DNA of 64,000 nucleotides from Billgrantia tianxiuensis (GCF_009834345.1 NZ_CP035042.1:1736001-1800000); one strand, 5' to 3'. Positions 35,605 through 45,295 are shown, numbered from the stretch's first letter. The notes: generated from the letters alone by a model not told the origin. A program made the numbers and translations.

Positions 35605-37596
35605 ATGCTTGAGCAGGCGCTGGTGCAGTTACTGCTGTTGCTTGGTGCAACGGTATTGGTCGTGCTGGTCTTTCAGCGCTTCAGGATCCCACCTAGCCTG
35701 GGATATCTGCTCGTCGGCGTAATGCTGGGCGCCCATACGGCCGGCCCGGTAATCGACAACGACTACATCGACGTCATCGCCGAGTTCGGCATCGTGTTTC
35801 TGCTCTTCACCATCGGCCTCAGCTTTTCCCTGCCGCAGATCTATGCGCTGCGCCATACCATTCTTGGATTGGGTACGGCACAGGTGGCGTTGACTACTCT
35901 GGTGGTGGCAATGATCGCATGGTGGCTGGGGTTGCCCGGGCCGGCGGCGTTCGTCGTCGGAGCGGTGTTCGCCCAGTCATCTACCTCCATCATCTCCAAG
36001 CAGCTGCTGGAGCAGGGTGAAAGCCAGGCGCGACATGGGCGGCTCGGCACTACTATGTCAGTCTTCCAGGACATTACTGCCGTTCCTTTCGTGGTGATCA
36101 TCCCGGTGTTGGGTGTGGCTGCCATGCATGAGGTGGCAGGGGCGCTAGGGATGGCTCTGGCCAAGGCCTTCCTCGCGTTCGTGATCGTGCTGTTGTCGGG
36201 AAGATATCTGCTGCGTCCTCTGTTTCACCTGGTAGCCGAACGGCGCTCAGCGGAGCTGTTCACCCTCACGGTATTGTTTGTCTCTCTGGTATCCGCCTGG
36301 ACCACCAAGACGCTCGGGCTGTCCATGGCGTTCGGCGCCTTTCTTGCCGGTATGGTGCTCGGTGACACGGAGTTCCGCCATCAGGTCGAGTCCACCATTC
36401 GTCCGTTCCGCGACGTATTGCTTGGGCTCTTCTTCGTCAGCATCGGCATGCTGGTCGAGCCCGCTCTGTTACCCGATATCTGGCTCGAAGCGCTGCTGGG
36501 AGCGGTGGGGCTGCTGGGCATAAAGGTGGTGCTGGTCACGCTGATCGTACGTTTCTCGGGGGTCGATCCCCAGACGGCGTTTCGTACCGGGCTGGTGCTG
36601 GCCGTCGGCGGTGAGTTCGGCTTCGCGCTGCTGGCCATTGGCCTGGATGGCAACATCATCGCCAGCCGGCCGGCACAGATCGTGCTGAACTCGGTACTGT
36701 TCTCGATGATCCTGGCGCCACTGCTGATTCGCTTCAATCAACCTTTGGCGCTATGGGCATTCGGCCGCTCAAGAGGCCGAGCGAAACCGGCTGGCGACGT
36801 ACCGACGCCGTCCGAGCCTACCGAGAGCCAGGGGCATGTGGTGATTTGCGGCTTTGGCCGTACCGGCCAGACGGTGAGCCGTTTTCTCGAAAGCGAAGGC
36901 TTCGACTACCTGGCGCTGGATATGGATCCGGCCATCGTGAGGGAGGCGCGGCTGGCGGGGCAGCAGGTGTTCTATGGCGACTCATCGGACCTTACCGTGC
37001 TGGAAAACGTCGGTGTGGAGCGTGCGGCGCTACTGGTCATCAGCCATGACGACAGGCCGGCGGCGCTGACGACGCTGCACAATGCCAAGCGCCTGAATCC
37101 CGAGCTGGCGGCAGTGGTTCGTACGCGGGACCAACAGCATGTGGAGGAGCTGCGCAAGGCAGGTGCCACCGAGGTCATACCCGAGACACTGGAGGCGAGC
37201 ATGCTGCTGACTTCCCATGCGCTGCAGTCGCTGGGCGTGCCCCTGTACCGGGTGGCACTGCGGCTGCAGGAGCAGCGCAGTAGCCATTACAGAATGCTCA
37301 GGGAGCTGTTTCGCGGTACGCTGGACAGCATCAAACCGGAGGCCTCGGAGCAGGAGCGATTGCACTCGGTGCTGATGTCTGAGGGCTCACCGGCAATTGG
37401 CCAGAGCCTCTCGGAGCTTGATACCGAGCGGGACGACGTCTCCGTCACGGCACTTGTGCGTGATGATAAGCGTGAGCGCTATCCGGGCGGTGCCACCGAA
37501 GTCCAGATCAACGACGTGCTGGTACTATTGGGCTCACAGGACAATCTCGAGCGGGTAGAACGGCGCCTCACCGGCTCCGGCCAACCACCCGAGTAG
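35605..37596 (+). CDS. CPA2 family cation:proton antiporter with RCK domain (KefB/YbaL-like)
   Basis: A 663-residue protein. About 12 membrane helices occupy 1-385, with the CPA2 segments FLLFTIGLSFSLPQIYALR and SMAFGAFLAGMVLGDTEFRH. A linker leads to a TrkA-N domain with the NAD loop VVICGFGRTGQTVSRFLESE and acidic end LDMDPAIV, and a TrkA-C domain (about 560-655). Members exchange K+ or Na+ for H+ under nucleotide control, fitting an organism that manages salt stress. No KefG/KefF partner is adjacent. It is convergent with the P-II-like gene (3-base gap). Confidence 0.9.
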   Translation: MLEQALVQLLLLLGATVLVVLVFQRFRIPPSLGYLLVGVMLGAHTAGPVIDNDYIDVIAEFGIVFLLFTIGLSFSLPQIYALRHTILGLGTAQVALTTLVVAMIAWWLGLPGPAAFVVGAVFAQSSTSIISKQLLEQGESQARHGRLGTTMSVFQDITAVPFVVIIPVLGVAAMHEVAGALGMALAKAFLAFVIVLLSGRYLLRPLFHLVAERRSAELFTLTVLFVSLVSAWTTKTLGLSMAFGAFLAGMVLGDTEFRHQVESTIRPFRDVLLGLFFVSIGMLVEPALLPDIWLEALLGAVGLLGIKVVLVTLIVRFSGVDPQTAFRTGLVLAVGGEFGFALLAIGLDGNIIASRPAQIVLNSVLFSMILAPLLIRFNQPLALWAFGRSRGRAKPAGDVPTPSEPTESQGHVVICGFGRTGQTVSRFLESEGFDYLALDMDPAIVREARLAGQQVFYGDSSDLTVLENVGVERAALLVISHDDRPAALTTLHNAKRLNPELAAVVRTRDQQHVEELRKAGATEVIPETLEASMLLTSHALQSLGVPLYRVALRLQEQRSSHYRMLRELFRGTLDSIKPEASEQERLHSVLMSEGSPAIGQSLSELDTERDDVSVTALVRDDKRERYPGGATEVQINDVLVLLGSQDNLERVERRLTGSGQPPE

Positions 37597-37599
37597 CGC

Positions 37600-37947
37600 T
37601 CAGTCGAGCGGGCGCTCCTTGCTCAGGGCCTTGATATGTTCCGTCAGCCCCAGCGCCTTGGATACCTCGATTTCCAGCGCAATGCCTGTGTCGAGACTCT
37701 CGTCGAGCTTGCCCGCCGTGCTCACGGCGTTCAGCACGCTCTCTGCACGGCGGGCTTCCACTAGAATAAGAATCACGCTGCGAGACGCCATGAATTCCAG
37801 GCCGAAGAAGGTCAATTGCGGCTTGAGCCCCTGACCTTGGGCGTTGTTGATGATGGTAGCCCCGGTGGCGCCTGCTTCCCGTGCGGCAGTCAGAACGGTA
37901 TCGGTCCGGTCCTGATCGACGAAAACCATCAATAACTTGAAATCCAT
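37600..37947 (-). CDS. P-II-like small regulatory protein
   Basis: A 115-residue protein from ATG 37947 with GAGGGAG upstream; a longer frame continues past the start but crosses the next gene. It has the beta-alpha-beta ferredoxin-like layout of P-II proteins: FKLLMVFVDQDRTDTVLTAA, GATGATIINN, SVILILVEARRAESVL. The T-loop region (QGQGLKPQLTFFGLEF) lacks the uridylylated Tyr of GlnB/GlnK and the B-loop is altered, so it is a divergent member. Partner proteins are unknown. Confidence 0.75.
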   Translation of the reverse strand: MDFKLLMVFVDQDRTDTVLTAAREAGATGATIINNAQGQGLKPQLTFFGLEFMASRSVILILVEARRAESVLNAVSTAGKLDESLDTGIALEIEVSKALGLTEHIKALSKERPLD

Positions 37948-38024
37948 TCGAACTCCCTCGAAGCGAGCCTCACATTGAGATACTGCCATTCTGGCAGACC
38001 CCCGCGGCATTGTCCTGATATGGG

Positions 38025-40063
38025 TCAAGTGGCTGGGTTCGGGTGGCCGCTGTCGGCCTGCAGGTCGGCGGGAGGCATGCGATTCGCGCCCCAACTGCGA
38101 TGTATGTAGTCGGTCACGCTGTCCAGCTCTTCCTGGCTGATCCGAGCCAGTTCGCCGCGCTCCAGAGGGTCGTAATGGAAGATATAGAGGCGCGAGGCGA
38201 ACTGCTCGAAGGGCAGTGAGGCTTCGCCGAAGCGCTCGCCGTTGCCGGCGGTGCTGACCCGTACGCCGTCGCCCCAGTTCTGGCCGCTGTCGTTGTTGGG
38301 ATTGAAGAAGTAGACCCGCATGATGTCCGCTGGATCCAGCGATACTCGCAGGATGGTGATGGCGTGCCAGCCGATGAAGCGCGCCGCGCTGTCGGTCACG
38401 GCGATACCGGCCGGCTGCGGATGAATGAGCGGCTGGTTGCCGTTGTAGTAGGGGTGATAGCTGGCATAGAAATGGCGCAGGAAGGTGTCCAGTTCCTGCA
38501 GCTGTCCGGTAGCGACGTCGACGTTGATGCGAAAGCCGCGGCCTGACCACCAGCCATGGAACTCTGGGTTGACCCAGCGATGCGGGTCGCCCTCGCGGCC
38601 GATGCAGCGCCGGCCCATCTCCGCGTAGATACGATCCAGGTGGGGCACCACGATCAGCGATACCGGGTCGAGATCCATGGGCAGGCTCTGGGCCACGCCG
38701 CCGCTGCTTTCCATGGAGGAGATGGCCTGGCCCTCGAAGTGCATGACGATCTCGTCGTCGCGGGCGGCCCAGGCCACCATCTGCAGCAGGTAATCGGGGT
38801 CGTTGTAGGCCCACATGGAGAGCGCGCGCGCCGACTGGCAGGTCGGGTTGTTGCCCTGGCCCACGCCCAGGGGCAGCCCCAGCATGCACAGCACACCCTC
38901 CAGCAGTCGTGCGCGCGGGGATACCGCTTCGCCGAAGGCGAGGTTGAGGCGTGCCTGCGACCACTCGGAAAGCGGCAGGCTCAATTGCCGCCACATGGCG
39001 GGCGCGACGGGCGGCTGGTAGAGGATGCCCCGCTCCAGCATCAAGGCCAGGCCATAGGCGGCCTGGGCGGTGGCGGAGTGCACCGCGGCGCGAATCAGCG
39101 CATGCACCAGTTCGCGATAGCACAGCAGGCAATCGCGCCCGGTGGCGGAAAGCCCCAAGGCCTCGGCCAGCAGATGATCGCCATGATCGAGCAGGTGGCG
39201 CAGCAGAACCGGGTGATAGGGCGAAACCAGCCCCGTGTCGTGCATGGCACGGGCAAAGCCGGTGGCCTCGTTCTGCAGGGCACTGGCGTCCAGGCTCGTG
39301 AGGCGTTCGCGATAGACCTCTAGCCCCGGATCCTCGCGGCAGGCGCGGGTAGGGCCGTACAGGGCGCTCACCAGGCGATCGGCTCCCTGGCCACTGGCAC
39401 CCAGGTCGATACCGGGATCGGCCTGGCAGATGGCGATCTGGGTGATCATCTGCTTGACCGAGTCGACCTGGATCGGACGCTGCTGCAGGATCCGCCAGAT
39501 CTCCTCGATCAGCTTGTCGACGATGTGCTCGTAGCCGATGCGCTCGGCGAGGTGATGAAACAGGTGGCGCGGTATCTGCGCCAGGCGTCCCTGGTTTCCC
39601 GTTCGGCCTCGCTGGGAGGGCTGAACAGCAGCCACAGGTTGAGCGCCATGACCTGGGTGAGGTAGTGATGGGCCTGCTCGGCGGAGACCAGCGGATGCAG
39701 GTAGTCGCCCTTGGCCACCGCCAGCAGCCTGAGTTCGCTCAACGCCTCGATCGCCACGACACTGGCATCTGGACTCTTGAGCGAATGGGTGGTCAGCGAA
39801 GGCAGCAGGTATTGTGGTGTGGCCCAGTCCGAATCGAGGAATACACCCGCTTCCTCCAGGGCCCTGGCGCGGGGCTCCAGCGCCGCCGCGCCGCCGGGCT
39901 GGAGCAACACGCGGCGAGCGCTGTCGAGTACGCGGGGGATCTTGCCCGGCTTGGCAAAGTCACGTGCCTGCGCCAGTAATTCGAGCGCTTCGTCGAATCT
40001 CGCCAGCAGGCCGGCGAGCTTGTCGTCGCCTGGCGGCGTGGCGCCTTGCGATTGGCGATCCAT
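38025..40063 (-). pseudogene. Unrecognised 679-residue protein with papain-like Cys-His-Asn pattern; broken by one 1-base deletion
   Basis: Two overlapping frames become one 679-residue protein if one C is added at 39581-39582 (G on the coding strand), joining ETRDAW to AQIPRHLFHHL. I do not recognise the family. The first 270 residues look helical. The C-terminal half has GNNPTCQSARALSMWA (Cys at about 409 at a helix start), FIGWHAITILRV (His at about 567) and YFFNPNNDSGQNWG (Asn at about 588), the order and spacing of a papain-like or transglutaminase-like triad. No signal peptide. It starts 50 bases after the ATP-grasp gene on the same strand, so the pair is probably one operon. The triad is inference; the break is probably an indel error. 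Confidence 0.6.
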
Positions 40064-40112
40064 AGTCGCGCCGACTCCTTGCCGTCAGATAGGTAGCCCC
40101 ATGACGCCTTGA

Positions 40113-41336
40113 TCAGACATAGAAATCAAGTTCCTCCATGTGCTTGAGCAGGTCCCTCAGTCGGTGCGGGTCCTCGCCCTTGAAGTAGATCAGCCCCCAG
40201 TGGGTACCGAAGGCGGTTCGCTTGGTGACGGTCTCTTCCAGCGGGGCCGTGAGTTCGTGCGACTCGAAGTACGGCTCGTCCTCGACCTCCTCGGGGATTT
40301 CCAGGCGGCTGACCACGCGGCGCCGGGGGTAGACGCCGAAGCAACCGGCGTAACACTTGGCATCCTCCACCTCCTTGGGGAAGAAGGCCGCGACCTCCTC
40401 TGGCGTGCTCTTGGGATCGAACACCAGCATGCTGGCCTGGTAGGCGTTGAAGCCATAGACCCGCTCGAGCAGCTCGAACACCTTGAAGCCCGGTGGGCGA
40501 TAGGCGACTTCGCCGAAGTACATCTCGCCGTCGCTGGTAACGAAGTATTCCGGGTGGATCAGGCCGAAATCGATGTCGAACGCCTTGATCAGCTTTTCGA
40601 TCTGGGCGGTGATCTGGGGGCGGTACTGCTCGAGTTCCGGCGAGGCGGGCACGAACACCGAATAGCCCAGGGTGACGTACTCCGAGATATTGAGAAAGGC
40701 GATCTTGCCGTTGTGGATCCATGCCTCCACGGCGAACTCCCAGCCGTCCAGGTGCGACTCCATCAGCACCGGGAACTCCTCGTCGGGGATGGTATCGACC
40801 TCGTCGGGGGTGCGGATCACCCGATGTCCCAGGCAACCGGCCTTGTCGAAAGCCTTGAGATGAATGGGGTCGTTGGGGTCGCCGTCGAGCTTGAGCAGGG
40901 TCTGGTTGACGCGCTTGAGGAAGCGGATGACGTCGCCTTTGTCATGGGCCTCCTCGAAGATGCCCACACGAATGCCGCCAAGCTGGGCGCGGCGCTTCAT
41001 CAAGGCCTTGTCGCGCAGCAGCAGCGATTGTCCGTAAAGCCGTGGATTGTCGAGCAGCACCGAGTTGATGGCTCCGGCCCATTCGACGGTTTCCTCGAAG
41101 AGGGGAATCGCCACGTCCACTCCCATTTCCTGCAAGGTTTCGGCGATTTCCATGGATCGGTCGTTCAAGCGTTCGAAATTCCATGAGACATGGGGAATAT
41201 CGTGCTTTTGGCAGTACTCTTCTGCCCATTCCGGTGCCACTACGATATAACGGCGATCGAAATTCTCGGCGGCCTCGATGGCGTTGAGGCTCCAGCCGAG
41301 CAGCGCGATATAGCCTTTGTCGGGATTCTTGTTCAT
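40113..41336 (-). CDS. ATP-grasp domain ligase, substrate unknown
   Basis: A 407-residue protein from ATG 41336, with AAGGAGG 6 bases upstream; the longer frame to 41486 runs into the 4.5S RNA leader. The N-terminal half is a pre-ATP-grasp Rossmann-like region (YIALLGWSLNAIEAAENFDR). The ATP-grasp core shows VLMESHLDGWEFAVEAW (substrate and Mg strands) and IHPEYFVTSDGEMYFGEVAYRPPG (catalytic acid and Arg). Such enzymes form amide or thioester bonds through an acyl-phosphate. Not a PurK, CarB or biotin carboxylase by motif. Its partner downstream has a Cys-His-Asn pattern. Confidence 0.78.
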   Translation of the reverse strand: MNKNPDKGYIALLGWSLNAIEAAENFDRRYIVVAPEWAEEYCQKHDIPHVSWNFERLNDRSMEIAETLQEMGVDVAIPLFEETVEWAGAINSVLLDNPRLYGQSLLLRDKALMKRRAQLGGIRVGIFEEAHDKGDVIRFLKRVNQTLLKLDGDPNDPIHLKAFDKAGCLGHRVIRTPDEVDTIPDEEFPVLMESHLDGWEFAVEAWIHNGKIAFLNISEYVTLGYSVFVPASPELEQYRPQITAQIEKLIKAFDIDFGLIHPEYFVTSDGEMYFGEVAYRPPGFKVFELLERVYGFNAYQASMLVFDPKSTPEEVAAFFPKEVEDAKCYAGCFGVYPRRRVVSRLEIPEEVEDEPYFESHELTAPLEETVTKRTAFGTHWGLIYFKGEDPHRLRDLLKHMEELDFYV

Positions 41337-41427
41337 GGGAACCTCCTTGGGCGGGTCGATCTCCTTGCCTTCTCGTTCTCTTCCTAACCCTAGTCGATAT
41401 GCCGCCTCCCCACAGGACTGACGCCCC

Positions 41428-41456
41428 TTGCCGCCCTCCGGTGCCGCTGGTATAGT
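41428..41456 (+). promoter_or_regulatory. Sigma-70 promoter of the 4.5S RNA gene
   Basis: TTGCCG (41428-41433), 17-base spacer, TATAGT (41451-41456). The transcript would start near 41463 and carry a leader of about 57 bases to be removed before the mature RNA. Confidence 0.7.
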
Positions 41457-41519
41457 GCACCCGCACTCGGCAAGCCATTGATGCAACGCCGGGTTCGAAG
41501 CCGCAAGGCTTCGTGTCGT

Positions 41520-41629
41520 GGTGGCCTCGTCGGTCCTCCCGCAACGCTAAACCGCAAACCCCGCCAGGCCCGGAAGGGAGCAACGGTAGTGGTGGCCGCG
41601 TGTGCCGGGATGTGGCTGTCGGGGCCGCC
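41520..41629 (+). ncRNA. ffs: 4.5S RNA (signal recognition particle RNA, bacterial short type)
   Basis: About 110 bases. The ends pair (GGTGGCCTC with GGGGCCGCC). The body holds the conserved CCTCCCGCAACGCTA, GGCCCGGAAGGGAGCA (apical GGAA tetraloop and Ffh-binding asymmetric loop) and GTGTGCCGGGATGTGGCTG, nearly identical in layout to E. coli 4.5S RNA. With Ffh it targets inner-membrane proteins to the translocon. No Alu domain, as expected for Gram-negatives. Confidence 0.95.
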
Positions 41630-41883
41630 TCCATTTCTGCCCCGAGTTTCCTCTTCCTTTCGGTTCGACGGCCCCTCGCCGCCATACTGCAACGCGGCTC
41701 CATCGTTGCCGCCACCGACTCGCTTGGCTTCAGCGGTATCGCCGGTTCCAGCCGACCTGGCTGGCGCGGATTGCGTTTGCCAGCGTCTTCGCAGGGCTAT
41801 TTGCTTCTCGTGTTAGACCTTGGTCGATATCGACTTTGGTGTTAATATGCAGCGCAGCAAAACTCGTGAGAGAGGAGGCGCAC

Positions 41884-42189
41884 ATGCAGACCGACACCAC
41901 GCCCAATGCCGGCATCCAGCGTAGCCTGCGCCAGTGCCTGTCGAACGCCGCTTTCCTGCTCTACCAGCAGGGGCATGTGCTGGAAACCATCACCATTCCT
42001 TTCCGCGGGCTCGATAGCCGCGCCCTGCGTCAGCTGCGCGAAGCCTCCCAGGAGTGGCATGCCTGCCAGCGTGTGCTGGAGAGCAGCGAGGCTGCCGTCT
42101 ACAACGAGCAGGGTCGCTTCGTGCTGACCGCCATGGGTCGCGAACTGTTATTCGACATGTTCGGTCAAGGCGCGGCGGACTGCGCCTGA
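41884..42189 (+). CDS. Hypothetical protein, 101 residues
   Basis: Start at ATG 41884 with GAGAGAGGAGG 6 bases upstream. A soluble, mostly helical small protein (GIQRSLRQCLSNAAFLLYQQ, FRGLDSRALRQLREASQEW, then a basic/hydrophobic tail GRELLFDMFGQ). I recognise no domain. No signal peptide or membrane helix. It is a single gene between the 4.5S RNA and a terminator shared with the ABC transporter operon. The strong ribosome-binding site supports that it is real. Confidence 0.65.
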   Translation: MQTDTTPNAGIQRSLRQCLSNAAFLLYQQGHVLETITIPFRGLDSRALRQLREASQEWHACQRVLESSEAAVYNEQGRFVLTAMGRELLFDMFGQGAADCA

Positions 42190-42224
42190 GTCGACAGCCC
42201 TCAGTCGGGCGGCAAGCTAATCCA

Positions 42225-42255
42225 GCAGCGGGGAGGCCATTGGCCTCCCCGCTGC
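42225..42255. terminator. Bidirectional hairpin terminator
   Basis: GCAGCGGGGAGGCC (42225-42238) pairs with GGCCTCCCCGCTGC (42242-42255) around ATT. It lies between the small hypothetical gene and the end of the convergent ABC operon. There is no T tail. Confidence 0.65.
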
Positions 42256-42276
42256 CGTATGTGGCGCCGCGGCGGC

Positions 42277-43077
42277 TCAAGGGAGTGCTTGCGCCACGGC
42301 CTGGCTCGCCAGGTGCTTGCGCAGGAAGTTGCGGGTACGTTCCTGGTCGGGGTGCGCGAACAGGCGCTCGGGGGTGTTCTCCTCGACCACCACGCCTCCG
42401 TCCATGAACATGGCCCAGTCGGACACATCGCGTGCAAAGGCCATTTCGTGGGTGACGATGAGCATGGTCATGTGCTCTTCGGCCAAGCGCTTCATGACCT
42501 GGTTCACCTCTTCCACCAGCTCGGGGTCCAGCGCCGAGGTCGCTTCGTCGAACAGCATGACCTTGGGGCGCATGGCCAGGGCGCGGGCGATGGCGACGCG
42601 CTGCTTCTGTCCACCCGACAGGGAGCTGGGATAGGCGGAGGCCTTGTCCGCCAATCCCACTCTGTCCAGGAGTTCCATGCCCAGCTCCCGTGCGCTCCTG
42701 GCGTCCATCCCTTTCAGCTTTCTTGGTGCCAGCGTCACGTTATCCAGTGTCGAAAGGTGCGGGAACAGATTGAAGTGCTGAAACACCATGCCCATGTTCT
42801 GGCGGATATGGTTGATGTGCCGCTCGAAGGCCAGGCCTTTCAAGTCCGGCCGGTTGACCTGAACGCCATCCAGCAGAATGCTGCCCGCATCGATGACTTC
42901 CAGGTAGTTGATGGACCGAAGCAGCGTGCTTTTTCCCGATCCTGACGGGCCGATGATGGAGATGATCTTGCCGCGTTCGACCTTGAGATCGATACCCTTG
43001 AGCACCTCGAGATCACCGAACCGTTTCTTGACGCCCTTGAGCTCCACCATGGGAGTGTCTGTTGTTGCTGTTGTCAT
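42277..43077 (-). CDS. Polar amino acid ABC transporter, ATP-binding protein
   Basis: A 266-residue ATPase: Walker [18 protein letters not shown]-loop [13 protein letters not shown], signature [17 protein letters not shown], Walker [16 protein letters not shown] and switch [12 protein letters not shown]. The pattern is that of GlnQ/HisP/ArtP-type importers. Last gene of a four-gene transporter unit (binding protein, two permeases, ATPase). Confidence 0.92.
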   Translation of the reverse strand: MTTATTDTPMVELKGVKKRFGDLEVLKGIDLKVERGKIISIIGPSGSGKSTLLRSINYLEVIDAGSILLDGVQVNRPDLKGLAFERHINHIRQNMGMVFQHFNLFPHLSTLDNVTLAPRKLKGMDARSARELGMELLDRVGLADKASAYPSSLSGGQKQRVAIARALAMRPKVMLFDEATSALDPELVEEVNQVMKRLAEEHMTMLIVTHEMAFARDVSDWAMFMDGGVVVEENTPERLFAHPDQERTRNFLRKHLASQAVAQALP

Positions 43078-43089
43078 GTCAGGTCCTCT

Positions 43090-43743
43090 TTATCTGCGGG
43101 CAGCGGCACGACGTTCCACCCACGACTGGCCGGTTTCCATCAGAACGTTGATCAGGTAATAGATGACCGCGATGGTGATATAGAACTCGAAGGGGCGGAA
43201 GGACACGCTGATGGCATATTGCGATAGATAGACCAGTTCGGCGATGCCGATGGCGGAGAGCACCGAGATGTCCTTGACCATGATGATCATGTTGTTGCCG
43301 AGCTGGGGAATCGCACGATAGAACGCCTGCGGCAGAATGATGTAGAAGATCGTGGCGAGATGCCCGAAGCCAAGCGAACGCGAGGCTTCGTACTGGCCGT
43401 TCGAGACCGACTTGATGGTGGCGATGAAGATATCGGCGTTGTAGGCCATGTAGTGGAAGCCAAGGCCGAGGACGCCTACCGCGATGGCCGGTATCAGCAC
43501 CCACTGCCCAATCCCGAAGTACAGGAAGTAGAGCTGGAGCAGCAGCGGGGTGGTCATGAATAGCCAGATCAGGAAGCGCAGCGGCCAGTTCACGGCCTTC
43601 CTCGTGTAGAGGGATATCACGGCGACGATCTGGCCACCAATGATCGAAAGGAGGGCAACCACCACGCCTATCAGGAGTGTGGCACCTACCCCCTTGATGA
43701 GGGTGGGGAAGTAGGTGATGACGGGACTGAAATCGAATTCCAT
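43090..43743 (-). CDS. Polar amino acid ABC transporter permease 2
   Basis: A 217-residue HisM/GlnP-type permease with five membrane helices and the EAA loop YEASRSLGFGHLATIFYIILP. N-terminus FPTLIKGVGATLLIGVVVAL is typical of the family. It lies 12 bases before the ATPase gene. Works as a heterodimer with the adjoining permease. Confidence 0.9.
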   Translation of the reverse strand: MEFDFSPVITYFPTLIKGVGATLLIGVVVALLSIIGGQIVAVISLYTRKAVNWPLRFLIWLFMTTPLLLQLYFLYFGIGQWVLIPAIAVGVLGLGFHYMAYNADIFIATIKSVSNGQYEASRSLGFGHLATIFYIILPQAFYRAIPQLGNNMIIMVKDISVLSAIGIAELVYLSQYAISVSFRPFEFYITIAVIYYLINVLMETGQSWVERRAAARR

Positions 43744-43760
43744 GGTGACTTACTCGGGTT

Positions 43761-44417
43761 TTATAAATAGGTGTACCGCGTGGCGCGACGATAGAGGAAC
43801 TCGACGATGCCCATCACCGCATAGATGATGACGATGTACATCAGGGCGCTCAGGGCAAAGACTTCCAGAGGCTTGTAGGTGGAGCCGATCAGGCGTTGTG
43901 CCTGATAGGTCAGTTCGACCACCGAGATGATGGAAACCAGCGAAGAGTTCTTGACCAGGATGATGGCGAGCACGCCAATGGAGCGAATCATCAATCCGGC
44001 CGATTGAGGCAGGATGATGTGCTGTAGCGTGGCGAAGCGGCCAAACCCCAACGACCGTGACGCTTCACTCTGTCCGCTGTCGACCGATTCGATGGCGCCC
44101 CGAATGGCCTCGCTCATGTAGGCGCCGATATTGAAAGCGCCGACCACCACGCCGCAGGTGAAAGGGTCCAGGCGCAGGCCGATCGCGGGCCCGCCATAGA
44201 AGACCAGCAGCAGCTGGACGAAATAGGGAGTGCCGCGAACGACACTGATGTAGGCGCGAGCCAGCCAGCGAATGGGGACATGCCGTGAGGTCCGCAGCGC
44301 CACCAGCGCCGAGGCGATGAAGAAACCGAAGAACAGGCCTCGAGCCGATATATCGATGGTTATCCAGGCCGCTTTCACCAGCAGCGGCGCTATCTCCATC
44401 ATCAGGTTGATGTCCAT
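43761..44417 (-). CDS. Polar amino acid ABC transporter permease 1
   Basis: A 218-residue HisM/GlnP-type permease. The segment AYISVVRGTPYFVQLLLVFY is the conserved family helix, and SEASRSLGFGRFATLQHIIL is the EAA loop that contacts the ATPase. It lies 17 bases before the second permease gene. Confidence 0.9.
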   Translation of the reverse strand: MDINLMMEIAPLLVKAAWITIDISARGLFFGFFIASALVALRTSRHVPIRWLARAYISVVRGTPYFVQLLLVFYGGPAIGLRLDPFTCGVVVGAFNIGAYMSEAIRGAIESVDSGQSEASRSLGFGRFATLQHIILPQSAGLMIRSIGVLAIILVKNSSLVSIISVVELTYQAQRLIGSTYKPLEVFALSALMYIVIIYAVMGIVEFLYRRATRYTYL

Positions 44418-44455
44418 GGTCCCCTTGACCTTTTGTTATGATATGGGCTTATCGG

Positions 44456-44481
44456 GCCAGCAGGGCTCGCGCCCCGCCGGC
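44456..44481 (-). terminator. Intercistronic stem-loop after the binding-protein gene
   Basis: On the coding strand GCCGGCGGG faces CCCTGCTGGC (9 pairs, two of them G-U) in the 74-base gap between binding protein and permease. Such stem-loops protect the 5' message or cause partial termination, raising binding-protein dose. Confidence 0.4.
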
Positions 44482-44491
44482 TCACTAACCT

Positions 44492-45295
44492 TCAGTCGAA
44501 CTCGACCCCTTCGCCGATCCACTTATCGACGATTCCCTGGTAGGTGCCATCCGCCTTGATCTCGGCCAGTGCCATGTTGAGGGCTTCCTTCAGCTCCGGC
44601 GTGTTCTTCTGCACGGCGATGGCTGCAGGCCAACTGGGCAATTCGCCGACATCCACCTGCTTGATGGCAAGGTCCTGCTCATTGAGCGCCACGTAGACCG
44701 GGATGTCATCGGCGATCATGACGTCGATGCGGCCCGTGGTGAGTGCATTGAGCATGTCGGGCAGGCCCTGGAAGGTCTGGTTGCGCCATTTTCCTTCGCC
44801 ATGTTCGGTCGCCCACTGGTTGCCTGTTTCGCCCAGGGTGGAACCGACGCGTTTGCCGGCGAAGTCATCGATGCCGTTGACGTCGTCGGTTTCCTCCCGA
44901 ACCCAGACGGAGAGTCCCGAGCTGTAGTAGCTGTCAGTGAAATCGACGGCCCGTTCACGCTCTTCGGTCACGCTCATGCTGCAGATACAGGCGTCGAAAC
45001 GGCCGCCGGCCAGGGCGGCGACGATGCCATTCCAGGGAGAGGTCTGGATATTGGTCTCGACACCCATCCTGTCGGCCAGGGCATTGGCGATATCCACATC
45101 GAAGCCGACCAGGTTTCCTGCCGTATCGACATAGCTGAAAGGGGGGTAAGCGCCGGAATTGGCAACCTGGAAAACGTCGCCCTGAATGTCTGGCAGGTCT
45201 CGCGCCTGGACCGGCAAGCTTGCCAGGGAAAAGGCGCCGAGCAATGTCATGGCCGCGAAAAAGGGACGATGAAACGGTTTGTTGTGATTCTTCAT
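44492..45295 (-). CDS. Polar amino acid ABC transporter, periplasmic binding protein
   Basis: A 267-residue SBP family 3 protein. Signal peptide FFAAMTLLGAFSLASLPVQA|RD. The fold markers are YPPFSYVDTAGNLVGFDVDI, GRFDACICSMSVTEERERAV and GKRVGSTLGETGNQWA. The ligand-site Arg/Asp pattern of the amino acid class is present, but the ligand cannot be named. It is the first transporter gene, 190 bases after the thiolase gene and in the same direction, so its substrate probably feeds that pathway. Confidence 0.92.
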   Translation of the reverse strand: MKNHNKPFHRPFFAAMTLLGAFSLASLPVQARDLPDIQGDVFQVANSGAYPPFSYVDTAGNLVGFDVDIANALADRMGVETNIQTSPWNGIVAALAGGRFDACICSMSVTEERERAVDFTDSYYSSGLSVWVREETDDVNGIDDFAGKRVGSTLGETGNQWATEHGEGKWRNQTFQGLPDMLNALTTGRIDVMIADDIPVYVALNEQDLAIKQVDVGELPSWPAAIAVQKNTPELKEALNMALAEIKADGTYQGIVDKWIGEGVEFD

